From Pseudomonas cyclaminis (GTDB lineage Bacteria > Pseudomonadota > Gammaproteobacteria > Pseudomonadales > Pseudomonadaceae): a stretch of DNA of 54,058 nt. The notes under the pieces are model-generated. The model was not told where the DNA came from. It made no database searches and saw only the letters and a program-made list of their open reading frames with translations. Position numbers and translations under genes: made by a program. Shown one piece after another: positions 44,503 to 53,932 of the stretch. Positions within the stretch are counted from its first letter, which is position 1. Each line of letters begins with the position of its first letter. The stretch is taken from NCBI RefSeq assembly GCF_015163715.1, contig NZ_JADDUM010000059.1:1-54058 (forward strand), in the 5' to 3' direction.

Positions 44503-44627
44503 CAAAAAACAGAAAATAAATCGGAAAAATCTTGAGGAAAAAGATATATAGAACCCTCTATTAATCCCGCTAGTATTGGACTTAAAGGAAAAATAGATCC
44601 GAAAATAAATCGGAACAGGTGAGCAAA
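44503..44627. repeat. AT-rich leader of fic with 15-bp direct repeats
   Basis: GAAAATAAATCGGAA occurs perfectly at 44512-44526 and 44601-44615, 89 bp apart. The second copy is also part of an inverted repeat, TCCGA (44598-44602) and TCGGA (44610-44614). The segment is much more AT-rich than its surroundings. The repeats could be operator sites for fic control or the trace of an insertion; no transposase remains. Confidence 0.7.
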
Positions 44628-45830
44628 ATGACGCATAAATTCATGTCCGGAAATCACTGGCTGGAACCTGTCTGGCCGTCCCCCGGTTTCCCTGCGTCGA
44701 TTTTACGTACGGCAGAAACGCTGTCGTTTCGTGCTGGAAAACTCACCGGTTTACTGCCCGAGAGCACAGCGACCCGTATTGGCGGGCTGATGCGAATCAC
44801 CAATAGTTATTACAGCAACCTGATTGAAGGTCAGTACACTGAGCCCGCCACGCTCTCAGCCCGGGTGCCGAGGCGCGAAAGCAAAGCATTGCGCGAGCTG
44901 GCCGAAAGTCATATCGGCGTTCAGGAGTTGCTGGAAAGGGCTGTGCGCAGAACGAAGTCAACAGAGGTCCCTTGGTCTGTTTTCTATGCACCTCAATTTT
45001 TATCTTCAATCCATCGTCGCCTTTTCGCCGGCGCCAGCGATGAAGAGTTAGGACTCAGCGATGGCCGCATGCTTGTACCGGGCCAATTGAGGGATACAAC
45101 ACAACGTAATGTGCTGGTTGGTGATCATGCCGCGCCTGCGTGGGAGTCTGTCACCCCCATGCTCACCCGCCTTCAACAGGTATATGGTGGGCAACCTGAT
45201 CTCACCTCCCGAATTCTTAGCTCGCTTGCTTACCACCACCGTCTTGCGTTCGTTCACCCATTTGAAGACGGCAATGGACGCGTGGTGCGCATGATTACCC
45301 ATTTGCAGTTGATGCGACTTGGGCTCGCATCGCCTTTTTGGTCACTTTCCCGAGGGCTGGCACGAAAACAGGACGAATACTACGCACGCTTGCGTGTCGC
45401 TGATCAGGCTCGTCGAGGGGATCTCGACGGTCGTGGTCAGCTCACTCAGGGTGGGCTGTTCGAGTTTGTAGAGTTCATGCTTCAGGTCTGTATTGACCAA
45501 ATAGAATATGTTGAACAGGCGATGGATCTTGTAAACCTGCGTCGCCGGCTTGAGAAAGTGATTGGGCTTGAAGGGCGGTTTGTGGAATCTGGGGTCAAGC
45601 AAGAAATGGCCAAGGCAATCCATATCTTGCTTACGCAGGGAGAGATCGCCCGTGCGGACTTCAAAGTGTTCTCCGGTCTGCATGACCGCGTGGCGAGCGA
45701 CCAGCTCAAGAAATTGATTGATATGGGGGTGGTCGAAGCGCCGTCGGCGAAATCACGCTCAATTTTTCCTGGGTTGCCCGTCTGGTTCGCTCAGATGATA
45801 TTCCCGGATCTGCACCGGCGCTTTTACTGA
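44628..45830 (+). CDS. Fic-domain protein (probable AMP transferase), class II
   Basis: This 400-residue protein carries the Fic motif HPFEDGNGR at residues 210-218, with catalytic His210, which in the family transfers AMP from ATP to a target hydroxyl. An N-terminal inhibitory helix motif, SNLIEG (63-68, with Glu67), matches the (S/T)xxxE(G/N) form, making it a class II, self-inhibited Fic. A C-terminal winged-helix-like domain (about 330-400) may bind DNA or a partner. I chose the ATG at 44628 because AGGTGAG (44617-44623) fits it as RBS and overlaps the upstream GTG. The leader is AT-rich, the gene is less GC-rich than its neighbours, and it is convergent with pbpC only 7 bp away. It is probably an acquired gene; the target is unknown. 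Confidence 0.88.
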   Translation: MTHKFMSGNHWLEPVWPSPGFPASILRTAETLSFRAGKLTGLLPESTATRIGGLMRITNSYYSNLIEGQYTEPATLSARVPRRESKALRELAESHIGVQELLERAVRRTKSTEVPWSVFYAPQFLSSIHRRLFAGASDEELGLSDGRMLVPGQLRDTTQRNVLVGDHAAPAWESVTPMLTRLQQVYGGQPDLTSRILSSLAYHHRLAFVHPFEDGNGRVVRMITHLQLMRLGLASPFWSLSRGLARKQDEYYARLRVADQARRGDLDGRGQLTQGGLFEFVEFMLQVCIDQIEYVEQAMDLVNLRRRLEKVIGLEGRFVESGVKQEMAKAIHILLTQGEIARADFKVFSGLHDRVASDQLKKLIDMGVVEAPSAKSRSIFPGLPVWFAQMIFPDLHRRFY

Positions 45831-45837
45831 ACCAGGC

Positions 45838-48135
45838 TCACGGCACAAACTCCACCTTCAACCCCCTACTCGCACTGCGCCCCTGATCATCACTGACCCT
45901 TAACCGATATTCCCCCGACTTGCCCGGCCGCCAGTTCAGCGTGGCTTGCGGTGTGCCCTGGCCGATCAGGGTCTGGTCGGCGAACCAGTACAGGGTCGTT
46001 GCATCGCTGGCGGCGTTGGCGTTCAGCGGGATGCTTTCCTGGGGTTGGGACAGCCGCAGTTGGTAGCTCACCTGGGTCAGCGGTGAGCGAATCTGCGGCG
46101 CTTCGCTCTGGTCGGTGATGCGGTTGGGCTGGCAGTTTTTCATCACGCTGGGTGGCGTGCGGCGGGGCAGGCCGGCGGCGCGGTACAGGCGTTGCACGTC
46201 GCTGGGCCAGAATTCGAAGATTTCCTCTCGCGTGTATTGCGGATCGAATGGCGGGCAGGCGGCCTTGCCGGTACGGGTGTCGATCAGCACCGGGCGGTGC
46301 AGGTTGGACACGCGAATCGGCGAGACGCCGGGGATGTACCAGGTCTTACGGGTTTGCGGGCACCAGCGGTTGGGCAGCTCGCCGGAGGCGGCGCAGACAT
46401 CGATGCGCACCAGCCCGGCGGGTGGTTTGTCGGCTTTGATTGCGACGTTGGGCAATGCCAGGGGCAACGCGTCAGCAATGCGGAAGAACAACGGCGCGGC
46501 GGTCTTGGCACCGATAAACGCCGGGTTCGGCCGGCCATCGAAGTTACCCACCCACACCACCAGCACATACGGACCGACCAGACCGGCGCTCCACGCATCG
46601 TGGAAACCCCATGACGTGCCGGTTTTCCAGGCGGTGCGCCAGTGGCGGCCTGGCAGACCATCCGGACGCGGGTTGCGCCGTAGCATGTCGCGCACCATAA
46701 AGGCCGCCTGGGGCGTGAGCAGCTGCGGGCCAGTGGTTTGCGGCTGTTCCTGCAAGTAGCGCAACGGCCGCAGATGCCCGTCTCCCGCTAACATCACATA
46801 CAGCCGCGCCAGCTCCTCCGGGGTCATCTCGCCACCACCCAGTGCCAGGGCCAGGCCGTAATGGCTTTCGTCGCGCAGGCCTTTGATGCCGGCGCGTTGC
46901 AGCAAACCGTAGAGAGACGGCGACTTGACCTGGCTGGCCAGCCACACGGCCGGAATATTGCGACTACGGATCAACGCATCCCGCGCCGTCAGTGGCCCGA
47001 CAAAACTGCCGTCGAAGTTTTCCGGTTGGAAGTAGCCGAAGTTACTCGGTAAGTCCTTGAGGATGCTCATGGGGTGAATCACCCCTTGGTCCAGCGCCAG
47101 CCCGTAGAGAAACGGCTTGAGCGTTGACCCCGGCGAGCGCCGTGAAAGCACGCCATTGACCTGCCCATGGATGCTTGTGGATAAGTAATCCGCCGAGCCC
47201 ACCAACGCCTTCACGCTCAGGTCGCGGCTGTCGATCAGGATCGCCGTGGCGTTTTCCACACCGGTGCTGCGCCGTTCGGCGATAAACCCGCTGATCAGGC
47301 GCTCCAGCAATTGCTGCAAAGGCAGATTGAGGGTGCTGTTCAATTCGTTACCGGCCTGGGATGCCAGCAATTGTTCGCTCACGTGTGGCGCCAAAAAAGG
47401 AATCTGCTGGCGGTTGCGTGCTTCCAGGGGTAAGTCCAGCAGACTGTCGTTGCGCAGGTCTTGTGGATAAGTCTCGCGCCAGTCAGCCATCAGGCGCAGC
47501 CGGGCGTTTTGCAGCGAAGGCCCGAAGCGCGCCCGACGGCCCGGTTGCTGAGGAATCACCGCCAATGCCAAGGCTTCGGACAATGACAACTGCGCCGCCG
47601 ACTTACCGAAGTAAATGCGGCTGGCCGCTTCGGCACCTTCGATATTGCCGCCCATGGGCGCCAGGTTCAGGTACGCCTCAAGGATGTCGTGTTTGCTGTA
47701 GCGCGCCTCCAGCCACAGCGCCAACGCCATCTGCTGCAATTTGCCGGGCACCTGGCGGGTGTTGAGATCCCACAGGCGCCGCGCCAGTTGCATGCTCAAG
47801 GTCGAGCCGCCCTGGCGCTGGCCACCGCTGTAGGTGGCCATGGCCGCCCGCAGCAACGCCGGGGGATTGATCCCCGGGTGCCAGTAGAAATTGCGGTCTT
47901 CCTTGAGCAGCAGGGCCTCAATCAATGAAGGCGAAATGCGCTCCAGCGGTAGCCACAGGCGATATTGGCCGTCATCCGCGAGGGTCATGCGCAGCAACGA
48001 GCCATCGTCGGCCAACACCACCCGCGACGAAGTGACGGCCTGTTCCAGCGGCGCATGGGGCCACAGCCGCAGCCCCGCCAGTACACACGCCGCTGCCAGC
48101 AGGGGCGCCAGGCGTCTAAGGCTTGGTAATTTCAA
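45838..48135 (-). CDS. pbpC: Penicillin-binding protein 1C
   Basis: This 765-residue bifunctional peptidoglycan synthase is anchored by one N-terminal membrane helix (about 9-25). The transglycosylase domain shows LLLKEDRNFYWHPGI and QGGSTLSMQLARRL. The transpeptidase domain shows the active-site serine in SPGSTLKPFLYGLAL and the KTGTSWG motif. A C-terminal beta domain typical of PBP1C follows. The start is TTG at 48135, giving MKLPSLRRLAPLL, and overlaps the upstream macroglobulin-like gene by 20 bp, so they are coupled. The linkage of pbpC with an alpha-2-macroglobulin gene is known from E. coli and many other bacteria. Confidence 0.95.
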   Translation of the reverse strand: MKLPSLRRLAPLLAAACVLAGLRLWPHAPLEQAVTSSRVVLADDGSLLRMTLADDGQYRLWLPLERISPSLIEALLLKEDRNFYWHPGINPPALLRAAMATYSGGQRQGGSTLSMQLARRLWDLNTRQVPGKLQQMALALWLEARYSKHDILEAYLNLAPMGGNIEGAEAASRIYFGKSAAQLSLSEALALAVIPQQPGRRARFGPSLQNARLRLMADWRETYPQDLRNDSLLDLPLEARNRQQIPFLAPHVSEQLLASQAGNELNSTLNLPLQQLLERLISGFIAERRSTGVENATAILIDSRDLSVKALVGSADYLSTSIHGQVNGVLSRRSPGSTLKPFLYGLALDQGVIHPMSILKDLPSNFGYFQPENFDGSFVGPLTARDALIRSRNIPAVWLASQVKSPSLYGLLQRAGIKGLRDESHYGLALALGGGEMTPEELARLYVMLAGDGHLRPLRYLQEQPQTTGPQLLTPQAAFMVRDMLRRNPRPDGLPGRHWRTAWKTGTSWGFHDAWSAGLVGPYVLVVWVGNFDGRPNPAFIGAKTAAPLFFRIADALPLALPNVAIKADKPPAGLVRIDVCAASGELPNRWCPQTRKTWYIPGVSPIRVSNLHRPVLIDTRTGKAACPPFDPQYTREEIFEFWPSDVQRLYRAAGLPRRTPPSVMKNCQPNRITDQSEAPQIRSPLTQVSYQLRLSQPQESIPLNANAASDATTLYWFADQTLIGQGTPQATLNWRPGKSGEYRLRVSDDQGRSASRGLKVEFVP

Positions 48136-51100
48136 GCTGGCCTACTTTGCCGCGTCCTTGCAGGGTGGTTTCGTACATGCCTTCGGCGTAGGCCGGTGGC
48201 GTGTTGAACGTCCCTGCATTGGTGGCGCGCACGCGGTACACGAAAGTGCCTACATCCCGCAGCGCAGTGCCGTACAACACCACCCGATCATCCCGCACAT
48301 CCACGTAGTCCGGCTGCCAGTTGCTCAGCTCGGTTTCGCCGATGGGCGCTTGCCAGGTGTCGGCTTCTTCGCCGTCAGCGGTTTCCACATACTCGGAATC
48401 GTCGCCTTCACTTTCCTCGGTGCTGGCGGCTTCCGGCTCCGGCGGCAAGTTATACACAGGCTCGACGCCACCCGGCAGTAGGTCAACCACAGCCACTTGC
48501 TGTACCTGATCACGGTCGGTGGCGCGCAGACGCAGGCGCACCAGGAACTCCTCGCCCACCGCCACCTTGCTCACCGGCTCGCCTTTGAGGTCGAGGTATT
48601 CATGGATGATTTCCAGGCCATTGTTGATCGGCTTGAGCTTGGCACCCTTATCGAAACCGGCCTCGCTGAGCATGTAGAAGGCCGCAGGGCCGTCGGATTT
48701 TTCCATGACCAGCTTCTGCGTGGCACCCGGTACGGCGGCACGCGGTGGCTGGCCGGCCATCTCCAGCAATTGTTGCTGCTTGTCGCTCAGCCAGGCGGTG
48801 GCCTTGAGAGTCATGTCGCTTTGCGCACGCTCGCCATAGTTGTCCAAGGCGCGCAGCAACAAGGCCGCCGACAGCGAGTTGTAGCGCTGCTCGTTGAGGC
48901 GTTTACCTAGCTTGTCCAGCAGCGCCGTGGGCACGTCATCCATCAGTTCCGGGAAGTGGCGCGCCAGCAGGTGCAAGTGTTCGGCGTCGTGCACGAGTGG
49001 GTCGTAGTACAAACCGTCGCTGTCCCACTTATCCACCAGCGAACGCCATGGGGTTTTGCGAAACAGCGTATCGGCCTGGCGATCCTGCTTGAGCAGTTTG
49101 TAGCTGGCTGCCAGGTAGGCAGCGCCCAGGTCGTTCTGCCAGCTGTCCTTGAAGTAACTTTCGTAGCGCTCGCGGATGTCGCTCAGCGCGCCGCTCACCA
49201 GAATCCCCTGACGGCTCAGCAGGTAACTGGCGTAGGCACGGTTGCGCAATTCCGACAGACCTTCGCTCGGGCCGTTGGCCAGGTCTGTCAGATACGCATT
49301 GGACCGCACCAGCAGATCTTCCGGCACCGGCAGCCCGCGCTCCTTGGCTTCGATCAGGAAGTCGGTTGCGTACAGGCTGGCGTACGGCGCCACGTCCGGG
49401 TTGGCCGCCCACAAACCAAAGCCACCGGCCTGGTTCTGACGCTGGCGCAACATGCGCACCGCGCTGTTGAAGGCTTGCTCAGCCTCGGGTGCGGTGCCGC
49501 CCCAGATCAAGGCCGGCATGGCCTTGGACACCAATTGCTCGGTGCACGCATAGCCGTAGTCATCCAGGTAATGCTTGAGGCCGTTGGCCCATACCAGCGG
49601 CGAGGCGGCCACGCCCAGTTGCACATCACGCAGTTGGCTGAACAGTTCACGTGTGGGCTTGAGTTCTTTGCTGGCGCTGTCGAAACGACCCAGGCTCAGG
49701 GCCACGCGATGCTCGCTCAATGGCCGGATCGAGGTGGTTTCTGCCACCTGGATCCGCTTGCCATCCGGCAGCACCGCGACAAAGCGCAGGTCCGCCGACC
49801 CGAGCGTGTCGCCGACCTTGATCTTGAACTCCGCAGTGCCTTCCTTGCGCGGTTGCAGCGACAGGGTGCCGCCCTTGTTGCCCTGCACCACGAGGCCGGT
49901 GCTGGTCTGCACTTCAAACTTCACATCCGCCGCTGCATCGAGGTTGCTGAACACCCCGGCGCTGACGTTGAACACATCCCCCGGCGCCACAAAGGCCGGT
50001 ACGTTGGGCGTGATCACAATCGGCCCGCGCACGTCGGTCGTGGCCTCGCTGACGCCCACGCTGTCGGTATCCACCGCGACGGCAAACAGGTGCAACTTGC
50101 CATTGAAGCTGTCCGGTACCTGGTAATGCAACACGGTCTCACCGGCCGGCAAATCCACCAGCCCGGACCACCAGGCCACCGGCGGCTGATGTTTACGCTT
50201 GAACGGGTTGAGATGGTTGGCCAGGGCGCCTTCCGTATCGCCACCCGGCGCTGCCCCACTGAGCAGGCGGCTGAATTCCGGCAGGATCAAGTCAAGGATC
50301 TGACTGGTGCCGACCTCCAGCGCACGTTTCTGGAAGAAGAAACCCAGCGGATCCGGCGTCTGATAGCGCGCCACTTGCAGGATGCCTTCGTCCACCGCGT
50401 AGATCACTGCGCGGCCCGGCCGGTCGGCGTTGACCTTGATATCCAAGGTCTGCCCCGGCTCGATCTTCGCCGGACCTTCGACCTTCAGTGCCATGCGCCG
50501 CGCATCCAGGTTGATGCTGAAGGGCACCACGCCGTAGGACAGCGGGCTCATATAAACCTCAGACGAGCCGATGTCGCGCACGAACTGCACGTTGACGTAG
50601 GCATTGCCCTCAAGCCCCGCAGGTACGCGGATATGTTGCACGCTGTTGGTGCTGTCAGCCTTGAACCACTGCTGGGTGTAGACCTTGTCGCGCTCGATGG
50701 TGATCAAGCCCGCGCCGGTGTACGGCGCGCGAATGCTGATGGCGATCTCATCACCGGTGGCGTAGCTGCGTTTATCCAGGCGCAGCTGCAGCTCGGCATT
50801 ACGCTCCAGGGAGCGCGAAGTGTTACCGCGCCCGGCCACGCTGTAGTCGATCTGGTTGAGCAGGTTGCCGTTGGCGTCCTTCACTTGCAGGGTGAAATCC
50901 CCTGGCGTGCCGGTGTTCAGGGTCTGCTTGGCGCCGTCCTTGGTCATCTCCAGCGGTGAGGCCGGTTGGCTGATGTTCTTGATGCGCGACTCGTACTTGT
51001 AGGTGCCGTTGGATTGCTTCACCAGCACCGACACATAACGATGCTCGACCACTTCGCTGGTCAGGCCATCCACCGCCAACGGCGAAAGGTCTGGCGCGAC

Positions 51101-53923
51101 CGCCAGCCATTGCACCTGGCGCGGTGCGTCCTTGGCGACGTACGACAGCGAGTCCTGACTTTTCACACCCACCAGGTACGGCGCGGACGACACCAGCAAC
51201 GCACTTTGCGCCGCCACGTTGCGGCCCCCTTCGGCCTCGAACACCTGGGTCATCACCTGCAAGCGATAGGTGCTGTTGGCGAAACGTTGCAGGTTGAGGT
51301 CCAGCACCGCCTGGCCGTTATCGTCGACGGTGGTTTCGGCTAGGTCTTCGGTGCTGGCGTCCTCCAGGGAATCATTGAGGCGGAAGCGGTAGTCGGGGTA
51401 ACGGTCGAAGGCCGCGAGCGTCGGGCTCAGGGACATTTTCGCGGTGACGCGACGGCCCGCAGCCGGGGCGCCGAACAGGTGCATGGCGGTGACTTTGGCC
51501 ACAACCTGGTCCGGGGGAATCCAGCCCTGCACCGGTGTGTCGTGCAGGCTCAGGCTGACTTTCATGCGGTCCGGCTCGAAGTCGCGGACCTTGAAGCTGA
51601 CACTGCCCAGGTCGGTGCGGGTCTGTTTCTGGCCAATCAACTGCAAGGTCGCGGTGTATTCCCCGGCGGGGGCGACTTCGCTGCTGGGGAAATCAAAGGT
51701 TTCAAACCCGCTGGCGGACAGCTTCAGCGGCTGGCGAATCACTTCCAGACCGCGTGGGTCGGTGATCTGCAGCTCCACCGGCAGGCCCTGCAGGGCGCCT
51801 TTCCAGTTGCCGCTGCGCACGATCATGCCCAAGTGTGCGGTTTCGCCAGGTCGGTACAGGCCGCGGTCGGTAAACAGGTAGGCGCTGAGGCGATCAATCG
51901 CACCGTCTTCTTCCAAACCGCCTACGTCGAAGCGCGACAAATCCAACTGCTGGGACTGACGGGCAATCGGCAGGAACGACTGGTCATTGCCGCGACTGAC
52001 CACATACATCAGCGGCGTTTTCTCACGGCGCAGTTCATCCAGCTTGGCGAAATGCACATGGCCCTCGCCGTCGGTGTGGCCGCTGCTCACCGGCAAGCCG
52101 TTGCGGCCGATGATGTCGACCTGCGCGTCGGCCACCGGCGAACCATTGCCGATGGACTGCACATACACATCATGGCTGCCGTCACTGGAGCGCTTGGCAA
52201 TGATGCCCAGGTCAGTCACCACGATAAACCGCAGGTCGCTGGTGCTGCTGCGGTCGTAGTCGAAGGTACGCTCGGCCGGCTCATCCTGTGGGCTGAGCTT
52301 GAGCACAAAAATGCCGCGACGGCCGCCATTGGCGGTGAGGTAGTGGCTCAAGTCCACGTTGTCGTAGACGGTTTTGGCCGGGTCATTGGATGACAGCGCA
52401 ATGTCCAGGGACTGACGCTCGACCATGCGATCAAAATACTCATTGCCGAAGTTCGGCCGGGCAAAACTGCCGCTGCTCTGGTCCACCAAGTGCTGCAACT
52501 GGTTGGGCAGCAGGCGGGCGATTTCCACATGGGCGCCTGGCACGCCACGGGCCATGAAGCCCAGGCGTTTTTCGCCGGTGAGGCTGAGCAGGGCGCCGTC
52601 AGACAGGAACTGCAACGTGCGCGGATACGCCGGCATGCTCACCAGCGACGCCGTAGGATTTTTTGCCAGATAACCGCCAATGGCTTCCAGGTTGGCGGGC
52701 ACGCGCACATACAGCGCACGACCGGCCGGGGCCTTGAACTTGAAGGCGTGCAGTGTGTTCAGCGGTTCGACGCTGGGCACGTGTGTCAGGTTGACCTTGG
52801 TGCTGCGGGCGAGCAGGGCGTCGTCGATCTCATTGGTGGTGTAAGGACGCGTGTCGTCCTGGGCTTTTTCTGGCAACAACCAGGCCTGGACCTTACCGGC
52901 GATGGTGTCATCGGCTACGGCGCTGGAACTGCTGAACATCAGCACTGGCTCAGGCTCGGCGCGTTCGTTATCAACAAAGCTGACTTCAGCGCCGGTAAAG
53001 GTCAGGCGATAGCGGCCGGGTACGGTGACCTCGGCCACCAACGGCGCTGCGCTGGCATTGCCGCCGTCACGGGCCTTGATGCCTTCGTCGAGCTTGGCGC
53101 TGACCGGGGTGCTTTCCAGCGGGGTGGCCAGGGCGGCGGAACGTACGTAGGCGTTGAGCTTTTTCTCGTCGAAGGTTATTTCCGGGCGATTGGGCAACTG
53201 GGCGTCGCGGTAGGCCAGGCCTTTGCCGAGGGTCACGGTTACACGCTTGCGTAGGTTGTCTTCATCCACCGGGTGGGAAAACCGGAAGGTCGCCACCAGC
53301 TGTTTCAGCGTCGGGTTGGATGGATCCTGGTACAACTCGTTGGCGGCCAGGGTGGCGCGGAACGGTTGGGTGGAGAACTGGGTGCTGTACTGATCCAGCA
53401 ATACGCCGTCTGCCAGCAGGTTTTTCTTGGCCAGATCGAGGGTGTAATGGGCGTCGATGGGCCAGTCTTTTTCCGGCACGAACAACAGGCTGCGGTCATC
53501 CGCCCAGCGCCAGGTGCCCGCGACCTCAGGCTTGAGGGTAATGCCCTCGGTAACAGGCTTGCCAATGGCGGCAAGCGGCGCCACGGACTCAGCGAAGCGC
53601 ACCTGCAAGTTATCCACAACCGGCGTGGGCTGGGTGTAGTCAGTCAGGTTGGGCTTGTGCAGCGAGTAGCTCGCGGTATGCGGCTGCGGCAGGTTGGAAT
53701 ACCAGTGCCAGCCGTAGAAGCCAGCCGCCGCGAGCAGCACGAGCCCGATAACCCCGGCACCTGTCTGACGCGGGTAAGCGCGGGCTTTAGCGCCCAGTTT
53801 CGCCACGCCACGGCCGATAGCTCGTAGCCACAGCGGAGGATGCCATTGGCCGAAAACGGCCCCCACCACGGTCAGAAACACGCCGACAACACGACGGCTG
53901 ATGGCTTTGAGCGAATCGAACAT
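48116..53923 (-). CDS. Alpha-2-macroglobulin-like protein with thioester motif
   Basis: This giant protein of 1935 residues belongs to the bacterial alpha-2-macroglobulin (YfhM) family, thought to trap foreign proteases in the periplasm and protect the envelope together with PBP1C. A membrane helix (about 55-75) anchors it; no lipobox is seen, unlike many relatives. Macroglobulin domains follow, then the thioester motif CTEQ with Cys1460 (codons 49535-49546) in GYACTEQLVSKAM, in an alpha/alpha toroid. A late acidic insert (SEGDDSEYVETADGEEAD) and the receptor-binding-like end complete it. It is longer than the about 1650-residue E. coli form. The ATG at 53923 is favoured over 53932 because AGGGA lies 9 bases ahead of it but abuts the other. 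Confidence 0.93.
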   Translation of the reverse strand: MFDSLKAISRRVVGVFLTVVGAVFGQWHPPLWLRAIGRGVAKLGAKARAYPRQTGAGVIGLVLLAAAGFYGWHWYSNLPQPHTASYSLHKPNLTDYTQPTPVVDNLQVRFAESVAPLAAIGKPVTEGITLKPEVAGTWRWADDRSLLFVPEKDWPIDAHYTLDLAKKNLLADGVLLDQYSTQFSTQPFRATLAANELYQDPSNPTLKQLVATFRFSHPVDEDNLRKRVTVTLGKGLAYRDAQLPNRPEITFDEKKLNAYVRSAALATPLESTPVSAKLDEGIKARDGGNASAAPLVAEVTVPGRYRLTFTGAEVSFVDNERAEPEPVLMFSSSSAVADDTIAGKVQAWLLPEKAQDDTRPYTTNEIDDALLARSTKVNLTHVPSVEPLNTLHAFKFKAPAGRALYVRVPANLEAIGGYLAKNPTASLVSMPAYPRTLQFLSDGALLSLTGEKRLGFMARGVPGAHVEIARLLPNQLQHLVDQSSGSFARPNFGNEYFDRMVERQSLDIALSSNDPAKTVYDNVDLSHYLTANGGRRGIFVLKLSPQDEPAERTFDYDRSSTSDLRFIVVTDLGIIAKRSSDGSHDVYVQSIGNGSPVADAQVDIIGRNGLPVSSGHTDGEGHVHFAKLDELRREKTPLMYVVSRGNDQSFLPIARQSQQLDLSRFDVGGLEEDGAIDRLSAYLFTDRGLYRPGETAHLGMIVRSGNWKGALQGLPVELQITDPRGLEVIRQPLKLSASGFETFDFPSSEVAPAGEYTATLQLIGQKQTRTDLGSVSFKVRDFEPDRMKVSLSLHDTPVQGWIPPDQVVAKVTAMHLFGAPAAGRRVTAKMSLSPTLAAFDRYPDYRFRLNDSLEDASTEDLAETTVDDNGQAVLDLNLQRFANSTYRLQVMTQVFEAEGGRNVAAQSALLVSSAPYLVGVKSQDSLSYVAKDAPRQVQWLAVAPDLSPLAVDGLTSEVVEHRYVSVLVKQSNGTYKYESRIKNISQPASPLEMTKDGAKQTLNTGTPGDFTLQVKDANGNLLNQIDYSVAGRGNTSRSLERNAELQLRLDKRSYATGDEIAISIRAPYTGAGLITIERDKVYTQQWFKADSTNSVQHIRVPAGLEGNAYVNVQFVRDIGSSEVYMSPLSYGVVPFSINLDARRMALKVEGPAKIEPGQTLDIKVNADRPGRAVIYAVDEGILQVARYQTPDPLGFFFQKRALEVGTSQILDLILPEFSRLLSGAAPGGDTEGALANHLNPFKRKHQPPVAWWSGLVDLPAGETVLHYQVPDSFNGKLHLFAVAVDTDSVGVSEATTDVRGPIVITPNVPAFVAPGDVFNVSAGVFSNLDAAADVKFEVQTSTGLVVQGNKGGTLSLQPRKEGTAEFKIKVGDTLGSADLRFVAVLPDGKRIQVAETTSIRPLSEHRVALSLGRFDSASKELKPTRELFSQLRDVQLGVAASPLVWANGLKHYLDDYGYACTEQLVSKAMPALIWGGTAPEAEQAFNSAVRMLRQRQNQAGGFGLWAANPDVAPYASLYATDFLIEAKERGLPVPEDLLVRSNAYLTDLANGPSEGLSELRNRAYASYLLSRQGILVSGALSDIRERYESYFKDSWQNDLGAAYLAASYKLLKQDRQADTLFRKTPWRSLVDKWDSDGLYYDPLVHDAEHLHLLARHFPELMDDVPTALLDKLGKRLNEQRYNSLSAALLLRALDNYGERAQSDMTLKATAWLSDKQQQLLEMAGQPPRAAVPGATQKLVMEKSDGPAAFYMLSEAGFDKGAKLKPINNGLEIIHEYLDLKGEPVSKVAVGEEFLVRLRLRATDRDQVQQVAVVDLLPGGVEPVYNLPPEPEAASTEESEGDDSEYVETADGEEADTWQAPIGETELSNWQPDYVDVRDDRVVLYGTALRDVGTFVYRVRATNAGTFNTPPAYAEGMYETTLQGRGKVGQLEITKP

Positions 53924-53932
53924 GGTGAGCAT

